Shown here one piece after another: positions 26,952 to 36,527 of a stretch of DNA of 64,000 bases. Under the pieces are notes generated by a model. The model ran no database searches, had not been told where the DNA came from, and saw nothing but the letters and a program-made list of their open reading frames with translations. Both the position numbers and the translations under genes were made by a program. Origin of the DNA: a virus; IMG/VR virus record IMGVR_UViG_3300025030_000050, positions 49,350 through 113,349 of that record, one strand, 5' to 3'. Within the stretch, counting starts at the first letter, position 1. Every line of letters starts with the position of its first letter.

Positions 26952-27269
26952 CTAACTTGCGTAAACCACTAATCCTTTGATTACATGGAGATTTGTTACG
27001 GCACCACTGGCAAAATCAGCACCAGCAGTTGAACCGACTGTATAGGCTGCTACATTTAAACTTGTCCCCATATCGGCTGAACCCACCACGATCAGTTTAT
27101 CAGCGGACTGATCCCAAAGCATGTATTTGCCAGTAGTATCGCCATAACATTTAAAATCCAAACCAGTAGCGTCTTCCCCTAAAACAATACCAGTTGTTGC
27201 ACCAGTACCTACTTTCTTAAAAATTAGGCTTCCACTTGACCATTCTGATTTAACTAAAGTAACGGGCAT
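26952..27269 (-). CDS. Probable capsid-associated beta protein
   Basis: 105 residues. GLDFKCYGDTTGKYMLWDQS is a pattern I associate with phage head or fibre beta proteins; the rest is Gly/Ala-rich. Located three genes after the major capsid gene, so a decoration role is plausible. AGGAGG ribosome binding site upstream. Confidence 0.55.
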   Translation of the reverse strand: MPVTLVKSEWSSGSLIFKKVGTGATTGIVLGEDATGLDFKCYGDTTGKYMLWDQSADKLIVVGSADMGTSLNVAAYTVGSTAGADFASGAVTNLHVIKGLVVYAS

Positions 27270-27320
27270 AATTATATCCTCCTAATCCATACAAATGTTT
27301 ATCAGCGGTGGTTCCGCATT

Positions 27321-27542
27321 CTACTTCTTATTCTTGCCTTTCTTAACTTTTGGGTCTTTTACCATCTTATCTTTTATCGGAAAGTCTAACGACTTATTCT
27401 CTATTTTAGAATCGAGAATAACAACGATACCTTTACTTTCCAAATCCAATGCTTTCTGTTTTAATATAGTCATTTTCATTGGGGCTTTATTCCCCATCCA
27501 CTCCCCAATGAATTCTACTTTTACATATTCTAATTTATTCAT
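27321..27542 (-). CDS. Hypothetical basic-tailed protein
   Basis: 73 residues, ending in a Lys-rich tail (KDPKVKKGKNKK). No recognised domain. Flanked by capsid-associated genes, with a strong hairpin upstream. Confidence 0.5.
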   Translation of the reverse strand: MNKLEYVKVEFIGEWMGNKAPMKMTILKQKALDLESKGIVVILDSKIENKSLDFPIKDKMVKDPKVKKGKNKK

Positions 27543-27560
27543 TTTCTCCCTGCTTTAAAG

Positions 27561-27592
27561 ACAAAGCTTGAGTGAAATATCTCAAGCTTTGT
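27561..27592 (-). terminator. 12-bp hairpin between capsid-region genes
   Basis: ACAAAGCTTGAG pairs perfectly with CTCAAGCTTTGT around an 8-base loop. Minus-strand transcription exits into CTTTAAAG, only weakly U-rich, so it may be an attenuator or processing hairpin. Confidence 0.6.
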
Positions 27593-27605
27593 TTAAATCA
27601 ATAAA

Positions 27606-28091
27606 TTAAACAATGGCTGTTGGTTTTACTTCTTGGATAATCTTACCACCACCAAGAATACATACAATTGTCCCATCTACTGGGTCATCAGTAGTTTCAT
27701 CAGTGGCGAGCCTTGCATATTTATCAGTACCAGAAAGTCTAGAACTATCGATCTCAATCGCATAAATTTGGTCGCTACCAGCAGTAGTTGTGAACCCATA
27801 CGCAGTAGCTGTCTGCATATCAGACCAAGTATCACCACTAGTACAAGTCCAATAATTAAATGCTACAGTTGTCGCAGTTGAAGGCGTAACATCATCACAA
27901 CTTTCAACACTGATACGTGCAACACCAGTAGAACCAGCCGCTTTTTGAATTACCCAAAGACACTGTTCGTATTTGCCAAGATTAACAATATCCGTATTAG
28001 GACTACCATTAAACAAATCCTCATAAGCTGCTTGACTAGCACTAGGCATGGCGTTTACAACATGAACATTCTGAAAAAGTCTTCCACCCAT
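27606..28091 (-). CDS. Capsid-region beta-rich protein, candidate decoration
   Basis: 161 residues. Thr/Ser/Gly-rich with many short strands (ARISVESCDDVTPSTATTV, DQIYAIEIDSSRL). First gene after the major capsid protein and its structured terminator, with its own AGGAG site. Not a family I can name; position suggests head decoration. Confidence 0.55.
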   Translation of the reverse strand: MGGRLFQNVHVVNAMPSASQAAYEDLFNGSPNTDIVNLGKYEQCLWVIQKAAGSTGVARISVESCDDVTPSTATTVAFNYWTCTSGDTWSDMQTATAYGFTTTAGSDQIYAIEIDSSRLSGTDKYARLATDETTDDPVDGTIVCILGGGKIIQEVKPTAIV

Positions 28092-28147
28092 AATTTATAC
28101 CTCCATATTTATATTATAAAATTATACCCCCTACGATATTAATAAAA

Positions 28148-28213
28148 TGTGGAAGCTAAGACGGGAGATTTCTTAGCTTATCAACTTTAGTTTAAAACCA
28201 AAGCCTATCCACA
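28148..28213 (-). terminator. Three-way-junction terminator after major capsid gene
   Basis: Outer stem TGTGG/CCACA (28148-28152 with 28209-28213). One arm AAGCTAAGA/TCTTAGCTT (9 bp), the other CTTTAGTTT/AAACCAAAG (one wobble pair). On the minus strand the outer stem is followed by TTTTATT. Likely ends or tunes transcription right after the highly expressed capsid gene. Confidence 0.55.
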
Positions 28214-28222
28214 CTAATATTA

Positions 28223-29503
28223 TTAACTTCTTGAAGTAATTACAATAAACGGAGAAATTGTGTCAGAACTGGCCTCTGGAGGCACCAATGCCTGCGGCAT
28301 CCAGCTTTGACCAGCAACGTAAAAGCGCCACCGATATGCCATCTGATCAACGTCGAATTTTAGGTGCATAGAAGTGTCAAAACCAATACCACCATCACCA
28401 CTAAGCATACCGAGTAGATACTGTTTCATGTCAGCAAGAATCAAATCGCCAGCAGTGCCTAAAGCTTTTGCATGGTGGCTAAAAACAACAGGGAGCCCAA
28501 ACAACGTATTATACGGTTTCCCACTAGCCCCACCCGCTGGCATAAATACAGGGACACCAGCGGTGCCTACAGTTAGAGACATGCTTGCAAGCTGAGGAAG
28601 AGTATTGGGGTTGGCAATCCAAACAGCATTAGATGGATTAATGCAACGCGCATACATTTTAATAACATTTTCCCAAACAATGGTCGTAGCTGGTTGACCA
28701 GTCTCAGCAGTGATAGAGACAAGACAAGGGGCAGAGAGTAACCCCTGTGGCTGGCCAGCGCCAGTACCTTTAAGGATAACCCTGTTCATTTCATAATTAA
28801 AACCATCAGTAAACCCTTCACGCAATATATTCTCCATACTCATAGGAGAAAAGCGAAGAATTTCATCACTAGCATAGGCAAGAGCTGTTACTTTATGAAG
28901 ATTTAGATTAATATAACCAAACTTGATATTCTTTTCAGTAAGAGACCCTTCCTCTTCAGTCCATTGCCAAGCAACGTTACCATATACCAAGTTCCCAGAT
29001 TTATCGAAACCATTGACATAAGGAATTTTTACAGAATTTGACTGCATAGGAATTTGAGTACACCGACCCATCAACTCATTCTGTTCTTTAGCCGCAACAA
29101 GAAGGTTTTGCCGAAATTCTTCAGGAACCAGATAACCACCGGCTTCGCCGTCACCAACATTCTGAGAAGGAGAACCAGCAGCTTTAATGGTTGCACAATT
29201 ATCTTCCCATTTAGAAAGTTCTGGAGAGAGTTTACGATATCCAGACTGAGCAGCTTTAGCAACATCAGTTGCAAAGTGGGCAAGTGTTTTAAACCCAGCC
29301 TTCTTATCTTTTTCTGCTTCACTCTGACCAACCACAATACGTTTTTCAATCGGCTCTACTGCGGCTTTAATTTTTGCATCAATTTCAAGAGCAAGCGATT
29401 CTTTAAACTTAAGAACAGCGCCTTCAACTACGGAAGCAGCACCCTTGCTGATAACTTCATTAAGTTCATCAATAGTCATCTTACTTTTAGTTTCTTCAGC
29501 CAT
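28223..29503 (-). CDS. HK97-fold major capsid protein
   Basis: 426 residues. The N-terminal ~110 residues form a helical, charged delta-like scaffold domain (MAEETKSKMTIDELNEVISK...). The mature part opens with NVGDGEAGGYLVPEEFRQNL, followed by ASDEILRFSPMSMENILREG and GTGAGQPQGLL, all typical HK97 elements. The scaffold part would be removed by the protease encoded just upstream. Standard order portal-protease-capsid is kept, but with insertions between portal and protease. Confidence 0.92.
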   Translation of the reverse strand: MAEETKSKMTIDELNEVISKGAASVVEGAVLKFKESLALEIDAKIKAAVEPIEKRIVVGQSEAEKDKKAGFKTLAHFATDVAKAAQSGYRKLSPELSKWEDNCATIKAAGSPSQNVGDGEAGGYLVPEEFRQNLLVAAKEQNELMGRCTQIPMQSNSVKIPYVNGFDKSGNLVYGNVAWQWTEEEGSLTEKNIKFGYINLNLHKVTALAYASDEILRFSPMSMENILREGFTDGFNYEMNRVILKGTGAGQPQGLLSAPCLVSITAETGQPATTIVWENVIKMYARCINPSNAVWIANPNTLPQLASMSLTVGTAGVPVFMPAGGASGKPYNTLFGLPVVFSHHAKALGTAGDLILADMKQYLLGMLSGDGGIGFDTSMHLKFDVDQMAYRWRFYVAGQSWMPQALVPPEASSDTISPFIVITSRS

Positions 29504-29576
29504 TTTATTTTATCCTCCAAATTTTATTTTATGTTTAATAATCGCCTAATATCTCTTGTATGATATCTCTAGCAAT

Positions 29577-32042
29577 TTAATCCTCAAATTCAATTATACC
29601 CTTAGCTTTTTTAATTCTATCTTCCACTAAATCAGAAAGATCGATCTCATCAAATGTCTTTTTAACTTTATCAACAAATATATCTTTTATTTGAATAGCA
29701 TCAAAGTCAAATTCGACTTCTGATTTTTTAACCGGGATTTCTATTTCTATAAAATCAATGCTTTTTGTCTCTATATTATTGCCAATATCTTTTTTCTTAT
29801 CTACGTTCTTTAAATCTTGAATTAAGCATCTTTGCTCTTTCATTTGTTCTAAAGACTGAATTAGAGCTTCTTCAATACTAATTCCATCATCTTCAGCAAT
29901 CATTTTAGCAAATTCTACTAATTCTTTTAAATGAGCGCCAGAATATCCATCTGTTAATTTAGCAAACTCAGTTATAATATCCTTATCGGCATCTTTTATA
30001 AAAAACTTTAATAGTTTTATTCTGTTATCTTCATCTGGAAGTGAAAAATTTATAATATGATGAAACCTACCAGGCCTATCAATCAATGCGTCTGGAATAT
30101 CTTCTGGGAAATTTGAAGTTAAAATAGTTAGAACACCTTTATTTTCCCTTATCCCATCCATTTCAGTTTTTAACAAATCAACAGTATAGCCACTAAGCCA
30201 TGTATCAATATCTTCTAAAAAGAAAACACTAGGCGCAAGAGTTCTAGCCATTTCAAAGCCAATGCCTAAAGCACTAGCAGCTCCCCAGCCAAAATCTTTA
30301 GATGAAGCCCAGATAAAAGTCGTATCTGCTTTATTCATCAAAATCTTCCCAGTTAATGTTTTGCCCGTACCTGGGGAACCAATAAACATCATTCCACGAC
30401 TAGGAGACTTTGTAGATAATTTTTCAATATTCTTCTTAATTTTATCCTTTGCTTCATCATTTGGGAAAATGACATCATCCCATCCTATTTCCTTAACCTC
30501 AAGAAATTCTCCACCAATAGAAAATTTTTCACCTTTAAGATAATTATTCTCATCAACCCATTTTATAGCATCTCTGACAAACGATTTATTTAATTCAATA
30601 TTTTTATTAGAAGTAAAAATATCAATACTTAAACCACCCCAATTTTTATAAATTTGAAAAACAAACCTATCACCATCATTTGATTTATAAAATTGAGTTC
30701 CAGTTACTAAAAACTCTTCTTCTAATTTTGAATTCAATTTCACAACAGAATGCTGCAATGGGATTTCAGATCCATTACCATAAAAATTTCTTTGATCAAG
30801 GAGTTCATGCTTAGACAAAACATTCTTAAATGCAGAAAGAAAATTGCCTTTCATAGCATTCGGGATAAAAAAATCTGTAGTGAAAATATCTTTTATTTTA
30901 CACCCCAAATATTTCGTAAAAATTTTATATTCAAATCCTGCCGGTTCTGTCCTTACTTGAGTAATATCAAAATCATTGACATATTCTTTTTTTATTTTTT
31001 CTAAATCAACATTTTTTACTTTTAAAGAATTGAAAAATTTAATTCTTGCATCTATTACATCTGTTTCCTTTTTAATCTCTACTTCCTGTTTCTCTTTATT
31101 AAAATCATCCAATTCTTTTTCAATGATTATGTCTATGTCTATCTCTGATTCTGATTCTTTAACATCCTCTAATTCCTGATCTTTCTCAATTAAAGTTTCA
31201 TCAATATCCACATTATCGGAAATTAACTCCCCTTCCGGTTCATTAATAACGACAGTTTTTTCAATTATTTCTTTATCGGAATCTTTAGTTACGTCTTCAT
31301 TATTTTCTTTACTGCTAATAAATTCTATATCAACATACCAATTGCCCATTTTTTTGATATCTTCTTTTTCCTTACTTATGAAGTCATCACCAGCCAATAA
31401 TCCAAAAACTTCATCAGGGATATTTATTTCTTTAACTATTTCTTCTTTTTTCTTTTCTAAATCAACAAACCCAACAATTTTTGCTTTCTCATTATCTTGG
31501 TCAATTTCATTTACAAAATCAACAATAGATTTTGTAGTAATCTCTCCATTAGCCACTCTTTCTACTAATGCTGAGTAATGGTCCGGCACTACAACAGCTG
31601 ATATTTCCAAAAGTTCAACTTTTTTAAAAACCCTATCAGGGATTTTGCCGCCTCTAGTATATTTTTTTATTTCAACTTCATTCATATCATCTTTATATAA
31701 AATTTCTTTAGGAATAAAGCCTACAGAAAATGCATTCATAACTCCGCTAGAGTATAACTTGTAAAAAGTTTCTCCTTCTTCAGTTTCAGCAAACTTAACC
31801 TTGAATTTTAATCCCTGACCAGGATAGACTTTAGTCCAAGCTGCCCTACCAATAGGAGGTCTATCATATTTATGGAAAGCGGGGATGACAGGATTTTCTA
31901 TAAAATTTTCTAATTCCCAAGCATTATCATCAATTAAATCTCCACTTCTATCTATAGAATCTGATTTATTCGCATAAGCAACTACAGATTTTTCTACCTC
32001 ATTCACTTCTTTTTGAAAAATATTTTTAAATAACTTTTCCAT
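29577..32042 (-). CDS. Prohead protease fused to AAA+ ATPase
   Basis: 821 residues. N-terminal ~170 residues: HK97-type prohead protease with His57 (AFHKYDRPPIGRA), Ser106 (NAFSVGF) and an acidic residue in ELLEISAV. A highly acidic linker covers ~240-330. The C-terminal part is AAA+: Walker A GSPGTGKT (555-562), Walker B FFLEDID (to 613), sensor-1 TSN (642-644), and Arg-finger-like RPGRF (656-660), then a helical lid with YSGAHLKELVEFA. No stop or frameshift breaks it. Presumably cleaves capsid scaffold; the ATPase could remodel or unfold head proteins. The fusion is unusual in my knowledge. Confidence 0.88.
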   Translation of the reverse strand: MEKLFKNIFQKEVNEVEKSVVAYANKSDSIDRSGDLIDDNAWELENFIENPVIPAFHKYDRPPIGRAAWTKVYPGQGLKFKVKFAETEEGETFYKLYSSGVMNAFSVGFIPKEILYKDDMNEVEIKKYTRGGKIPDRVFKKVELLEISAVVVPDHYSALVERVANGEITTKSIVDFVNEIDQDNEKAKIVGFVDLEKKKEEIVKEINIPDEVFGLLAGDDFISKEKEDIKKMGNWYVDIEFISSKENNEDVTKDSDKEIIEKTVVINEPEGELISDNVDIDETLIEKDQELEDVKESESEIDIDIIIEKELDDFNKEKQEVEIKKETDVIDARIKFFNSLKVKNVDLEKIKKEYVNDFDITQVRTEPAGFEYKIFTKYLGCKIKDIFTTDFFIPNAMKGNFLSAFKNVLSKHELLDQRNFYGNGSEIPLQHSVVKLNSKLEEEFLVTGTQFYKSNDGDRFVFQIYKNWGGLSIDIFTSNKNIELNKSFVRDAIKWVDENNYLKGEKFSIGGEFLEVKEIGWDDVIFPNDEAKDKIKKNIEKLSTKSPSRGMMFIGSPGTGKTLTGKILMNKADTTFIWASSKDFGWGAASALGIGFEMARTLAPSVFFLEDIDTWLSGYTVDLLKTEMDGIRENKGVLTILTSNFPEDIPDALIDRPGRFHHIINFSLPDEDNRIKLLKFFIKDADKDIITEFAKLTDGYSGAHLKELVEFAKMIAEDDGISIEEALIQSLEQMKEQRCLIQDLKNVDKKKDIGNNIETKSIDFIEIEIPVKKSEVEFDFDAIQIKDIFVDKVKKTFDEIDLSDLVEDRIKKAKGIIEFED

Positions 32043-32880
32043 TATATAATCCCTCTAAAAAATCTTTTTTAAATTTATAAAATTGTTCCGGCGTAGTTAT
32101 TTTACCATATATTTTATGGAATAATTTATGTTCATCATTGTTTAATGTCACAACATTATTAATATCAAATAAAATATTTTTAAATTTTATCCAATTGTCT
32201 TTATTAATATTATTTTCTCTAATTATTGTTGACAAAGATTTTAAATGATGATGGATTAATTTGCTCCTATTATTTTTATTCAATATAATTGATTTATATT
32301 CATCTCTTTTAAAACACCTTTCTCTATTTTTAATATAACCAGAAGACTTCCTTATTAAATCTTGCAAAGATGTTAACCCGCCCTTCCATTGTGGACTATT
32401 TTCTTTAATATACTTACCAACCCTAGCACAATCTGTACATTTTTTAGAACAATATTTTCTTTTACTTCCACGCCTGTATAAATTCAGCATCCGTTTATTA
32501 AAAATTTTATATTCTTTGCCACAATATTCACAAATTAAAAATATTGTTGAGACATCTTTTTTATTATTATCATAACATATACGAGAACAATACTTTTGAT
32601 TAGATTTATTACTTTTGGGTTTATACGTCTTACCACAATATTCACAAATTTTATTTTCTATAAATATTTTATCGAAGGCATAACAATAATGAGAACAATA
32701 TTTCCTTCCATCTTTTATTTCAGAATTCCTTGCTTTATAGGCTATACCGCAATATCCACAAATAAGGCAAACACTATTATTTTTAATAGATTTTTTATTT
32801 TTACAAATAGAAGAACAATATTTTTTTCTTTTGATACTAGTTTCAAATTCTATAGAACAAAATTCACATTTTTTAATCAT
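32026..32880 (-). CDS. Zinc-knuckle array HNH-type endonuclease
   Basis: 284 residues. Four repeats of CxxC...YCSxxC zinc knuckles (CEFC/YCSSIC, CGYC/YCSHYC, CEYC/YCSRIC, CEYC/YCSKKC) precede NSPQWKGGLTSLQDLIRKS and a degenerate HNH segment (RDEYKSI, HHHLKSLSTII, LNNDEHKLFH). The pattern matches phage homing endonucleases, though the HNH metal-binding cysteines are missing, so it may be inactive. Overlaps the protease start by 17 bases. Confidence 0.7.
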   Translation of the reverse strand: MIKKCEFCSIEFETSIKRKKYCSSICKNKKSIKNNSVCLICGYCGIAYKARNSEIKDGRKYCSHYCYAFDKIFIENKICEYCGKTYKPKSNKSNQKYCSRICYDNNKKDVSTIFLICEYCGKEYKIFNKRMLNLYRRGSKRKYCSKKCTDCARVGKYIKENSPQWKGGLTSLQDLIRKSSGYIKNRERCFKRDEYKSIILNKNNRSKLIHHHLKSLSTIIRENNINKDNWIKFKNILFDINNVVTLNNDEHKLFHKIYGKITTPEQFYKFKKDFLEGLYNGKVI

Positions 32881-32896
32881 AATAAATTCTTCTCAT

Positions 32897-33106
32897 TCAA
32901 TCACACCAATAATTACATTGGATAAGAAATTTATTATCGCCAATTTTTTTTATTACAGAACCGTCATCAATCCCCATACATTTACATTCTTTGTTCGCTA
33001 TACATTTCAATTTAGTTTTATCATGATTATATCTTGGACAAAATTCATAATTTTCTGGGATTAGCTGATTTTTATTGTTTTGTACTGCACGAACAAGATT
33101 AATCAT
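32897..33106 (-). CDS. Hypothetical Cys-rich protein
   Basis: 69 residues with six cysteines (FCPRYN, LKCIANKECKC, QCNYWC), a likely metal-binding small domain. Overlaps the metallophosphoesterase stop by 8 bases. Function unknown. Confidence 0.5.
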   Translation of the reverse strand: MINLVRAVQNNKNQLIPENYEFCPRYNHDKTKLKCIANKECKCMGIDDGSVIKKIGDNKFLIQCNYWCD

Positions 33107-33875
33107 GATATTCCTTTTTTAATTTTTCCAATGAATAGGTTTGGGTGTCAAATCTCCCTTCTTTAAATGAATCGAGTAAAACCAAGCCTTTCCAATATTC
33201 AGTAATTCTGCCGTGTACATAATCTTCATGTTTTTCAAAAAAACAACCTACACTTAATATTTGTTGTAAATCATCTTGCCCATGCCTTTTAAAACCTTCA
33301 TACTCCATACTGTGAACATGAGCAAAGACACAACTCGTAAACATTAATTGGCTAACTTTTTTTGTAATATTCACCCCACAAACTTCTTTTGTTTTATTAA
33401 ATGGAATATGTGTAAAATTTATTTTATTTATATTTAAATATTCTCTGTAAGGAATAAATTTTATATTCCTTTCTTTTAATTTTAGATCTTTTTCTATACT
33501 TACTAGACCTTCAAAAGTTGGATCATATTCTAAATATCTGTTGAGACGATTTCCATGATTACCGTTAAGATAATAAACATTTGGTCTATATATTTTTAAT
33601 TTTTGCAATCTTTGCTTTTCTTGTAATTCTAAAAGTTCATAAAATATAATATCTAAAGCTTCGTTCCCTTTATCTATTTCTTTTTTATATCTTTTACCTT
33701 CCATTCTTTGTCGTTTATCTTTATCAAAAAATGACAAACAACTCATTGTTAAAAAATCACCCATAAAAATAATAACATCTGGTTTTTTATCTATAATAAA
33801 TTTACTTAACAACTTAAACCTACTTAAATCATCAAGTTCATCTATATGACAATCACCTATTGGCAATATTAACAA
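33099..33875 (-). CDS. Metallophosphoesterase (calcineurin-like)
   Basis: 258 residues. Signature metal-binding motifs: GDCHID (residues 7-12), FMGDF (~38-42), NGNHGNR (~104-110) and FAHVHSMEY (~183-191). Starts at TTG with AGAGGAT upstream. A cytosolic phosphodiesterase or phosphatase; substrate unknown (RNA ends, nucleotides or a host signal are possible). It sits between the capsid-maturation genes and the secreted-protein island. Confidence 0.85.
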   Translation of the reverse strand: MLILPIGDCHIDELDDLSRFKLLSKFIIDKKPDVIIFMGDFLTMSCLSFFDKDKRQRMEGKRYKKEIDKGNEALDIIFYELLELQEKQRLQKLKIYRPNVYYLNGNHGNRLNRYLEYDPTFEGLVSIEKDLKLKERNIKFIPYREYLNINKINFTHIPFNKTKEVCGVNITKKVSQLMFTSCVFAHVHSMEYEGFKRHGQDDLQQILSVGCFFEKHEDYVHGRITEYWKGLVLLDSFKEGRFDTQTYSLEKLKKEYHD

Positions 33876-33946
33876 TTATTATCCTCTAATTAAATTATTA
33901 AAATAAAATCAGTTGCAAAAATGCGAATGCTATTGTTGCTGTCACC

Positions 33947-35773
33947 TTATTTAAACCTTACCGAACCTGCGCCTTCTTTAGACCTTACCGAACCAACAGA
34001 CTCAGTTGATGCCACAATGCTGAAACTCGCTTCCGTGCTTGTTGCGTTTGCGTTGCCAGAACCATCAATACACCTGATGTAATAAGTGTATGCCGCGTTG
34101 CAATCCAGGTTTACGAGGCTTGTGGTGTGTGTAGTTCCCCCGCCACCTGAGAAAGTAAAATCCATATCGGCGTAGGCTTCATCGGTAAGGCTTCCTTTGC
34201 AGGTGGCAGACTCATCTGTTGTCGCGCCAAGCACTTTGGTTGTTGGGTCCGAGGGGCAGGATAGTTCTCCGGTAAGCGTAACGCCAGAGATAACCGGCGG
34301 GTCAAGGTGTGTGATGGTGATAACCGGGCTCGCAACGATGGCTGCAGATCCGGTGAGGATTGAGGCCGGGATTGTTGCTGTTATCGTCTCATCTGCTGAG
34401 ACGTCATAAGCATCTACTTTTACAATTAGAGTTATCTGCGTATCACTGTTACGGATGCAGTCAGCGTACGTCCAGTTTGCTTCATCATCCCAACTGCCTG
34501 CCCCAGACAATGAGCCGTTGAAACCAGCCAGTAATGCGGTAGTGGCTGCGTTATCAGCACAAGCCGTCGCAATAAAGGTGTCGCCATCCAACGTGATGAT
34601 TATTGTCTGGTCATCTCCGGCAAGCTCTGTTTCAGTTACTCCGCCTGTTACGGCTGTGCCTGTGAGTGTTGCGTTTACCCCTAACATGGCAAAATATGTA
34701 GGCCCTATACGACTGCCATCAATAATAAAATCATCGACATAGTAGGCCATATCCAAGGCTTCCGAAATTTCTCTGATAAGAAACGAATGGTTGCCACCAA
34801 AGAAAAACTTATTATAATTGTAGTCCTGGCCTGCCTCAACTACAACTCCGTCTGTTTTTGTAAATATTTTTGTAACATTCCCTTCAGCATCGTACAACCA
34901 CATTTCAGAGACAGCATCGGCATTCCCTGCCGTTCCTGTGGTTTGATGGAATTCTATCCCAAACCACTGCTCATTGCCGATAGCTGTCCCCAAAAACGGC
35001 TTAATGCTATACGCAGTGCCTCCACCGTCTACGGCATCATATGCCTCGTACAGCAGGTCATTATTCCAGTCTGCATCATAAGCCGAATCGAGACGGAGGC
35101 CTGGTTTGAAAAATAACTCATACCCGTAGGTTGCTCCTGTTTTTATGTCCGGCAAATAATGTGATTGCCCATAAACCTGGCCTTGCCCATCTGCCTGAGC
35201 GTATTCGTCATATATTGAACTGGCTGAGTATGCCCCAGCCACAAGAGTGTTAAATTTGTAATAACTCCAATACCCGGTGAAATTTCCGCTTTCATCCCTG
35301 TAAGGGAAATGGTTGTAGGGCATCTTCACCATATAGAAAATATAAATGTCATCATAACCAGAATCTATGGTCCCTGATGTTGCATACCCATCACCAAGCG
35401 TGAAGTACAAGCCGAACCTGGAAGGTCCTTTGTGGTCAACCGTGCCTTGTTGGGATAGATCAAGCCGTAACGACTTACCTGTGCCCTGCCAAACATTTGC
35501 TGCCCCATGATTTGCAATCCAATCATAGGTGCTATCGGTGCTTGACTGGTAATAATACATGTTCCAGATTGAAGCTGAATTATCTGCTGATTTAGTTGGC
35601 AAATTATTAAAATAATACCCAACTCCTGTTGATGTTCCACTCCAGTCATTAAGCTGGTCGAAAGTCTCTACAATATCAAAACCGGCACCTTCAAGATCTG
35701 ACTGCCAATCAGCCACAGCCTGGACCGGCAAGGCCAATATGATGAAAAGCAAAAACTTAATAGCCACTTGCAT
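33947..35773 (-). CDS. Secreted jelly-roll protein with Ig/FnIII-like C-terminus
   Basis: 608 residues. Signal peptide MQVAIKFLLFIILALPVQA; ATG at 35773 chosen for GGAAGG upstream. The mature N-terminal half resembles a concanavalin-like polysaccharide lyase or binding domain (WNMYYYQSSTDSTYDWI, SRFGLYFTLGDGYA, YWSYYKFNTLV). A Thr-rich Ig-like module and a FnIII-like domain with paired Cys follow, ending in GSVRSKEGAGSVRFK. Likely exported to periplasm or surface and may act on polysaccharide; no catalytic residues assigned. Overlaps the upstream gene by 17 bases. Confidence 0.65.
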   Translation of the reverse strand: MQVAIKFLLFIILALPVQAVADWQSDLEGAGFDIVETFDQLNDWSGTSTGVGYYFNNLPTKSADNSASIWNMYYYQSSTDSTYDWIANHGAANVWQGTGKSLRLDLSQQGTVDHKGPSRFGLYFTLGDGYATSGTIDSGYDDIYIFYMVKMPYNHFPYRDESGNFTGYWSYYKFNTLVAGAYSASSIYDEYAQADGQGQVYGQSHYLPDIKTGATYGYELFFKPGLRLDSAYDADWNNDLLYEAYDAVDGGGTAYSIKPFLGTAIGNEQWFGIEFHQTTGTAGNADAVSEMWLYDAEGNVTKIFTKTDGVVVEAGQDYNYNKFFFGGNHSFLIREISEALDMAYYVDDFIIDGSRIGPTYFAMLGVNATLTGTAVTGGVTETELAGDDQTIIITLDGDTFIATACADNAATTALLAGFNGSLSGAGSWDDEANWTYADCIRNSDTQITLIVKVDAYDVSADETITATIPASILTGSAAIVASPVITITHLDPPVISGVTLTGELSCPSDPTTKVLGATTDESATCKGSLTDEAYADMDFTFSGGGGTTHTTSLVNLDCNAAYTYYIRCIDGSGNANATSTEASFSIVASTESVGSVRSKEGAGSVRFK

Positions 35774-36527
35774 TATACACCTTCCCGTTGTCAATATATC
35801 CATCAGAGGTTAAAACTGTAGCGCTAGCCCCGCCCCATGCAAACACGGTGTTAGAACCAGTAGACGCGGCAGGGTCGTTGTCTGCTTCCGCAGTAACACA
35901 GTTGGTTGTGCCGTCAGCGTCACAAGTTTTTACATACATGTCATTTCCTGCCGCCGTCTCTTCTATCCACCCAGCTTCAAAATAAAACCACTCGCCTTCC
36001 GCACGGCCACTGCTGGCAGGGATGTTTACTGTATCCGCTGTACCGCCCCCGGTATGTGTGAGCAAAAGAAGGATATCAGCGGCATCACCTAGCGATGCAA
36101 AAGACAAAAATACCCGGTTTGATGTATCCAAAACGTTGTACCATATGTACTGCGCATCAGCATACATCCCAGTGCCAACATAACACCTGCCAGAAATTTT
36201 CCCGTCTGAAACAAGATCAGTTGCAGTTGTAAACTCGGCCCTGGAGCTTGCCCCATCACCATGGATTGCTGATGCGCCGTCATAGAATTGATCGGTCGTT
36301 CTTGCTGCGCCACTCTGATAAGTGGGAGATGTATCTTCCGTCGAGCACCCGGCAGGAGTTCCGGTTGTTACGTCATCCGTCTCCATGTGCCAGGAGTGGA
36401 TCAGTGTCCCGGTACAGGAGTCTCCGGCAGTGGCAGTCTCATTTACATTGTTTTCCCCGCCCGGACCCCAGGCAAAGGCCTGAAACGGTGCGAGAAGAAG
36501 TGCAAGAAATAAAAACCGCTTTATCAT
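35757..36527 (-). CDS. Secreted LamG/concanavalin-like protein
   Basis: 256 residues. Signal peptide MIKRFLFLALLLAPFQAFA, then a single LamG-like jelly roll: LIHSWHMETDD, DGASAIHGDGASSRAEF, ISGRCYVGTGM, WFYFEAGWIEE, and IDNGKVYNASGY. It contains several Cys that could form disulfides, fitting export. Probable carbohydrate binder; neighbours share signal peptides. Overlaps the next gene by four bases. Confidence 0.7.
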   Translation of the reverse strand: MIKRFLFLALLLAPFQAFAWGPGGENNVNETATAGDSCTGTLIHSWHMETDDVTTGTPAGCSTEDTSPTYQSGAARTTDQFYDGASAIHGDGASSRAEFTTATDLVSDGKISGRCYVGTGMYADAQYIWYNVLDTSNRVFLSFASLGDAADILLLLTHTGGGTADTVNIPASSGRAEGEWFYFEAGWIEETAAGNDMYVKTCDADGTTNCVTAEADNDPAASTGSNTVFAWGGASATVLTSDGYIDNGKVYNASGY

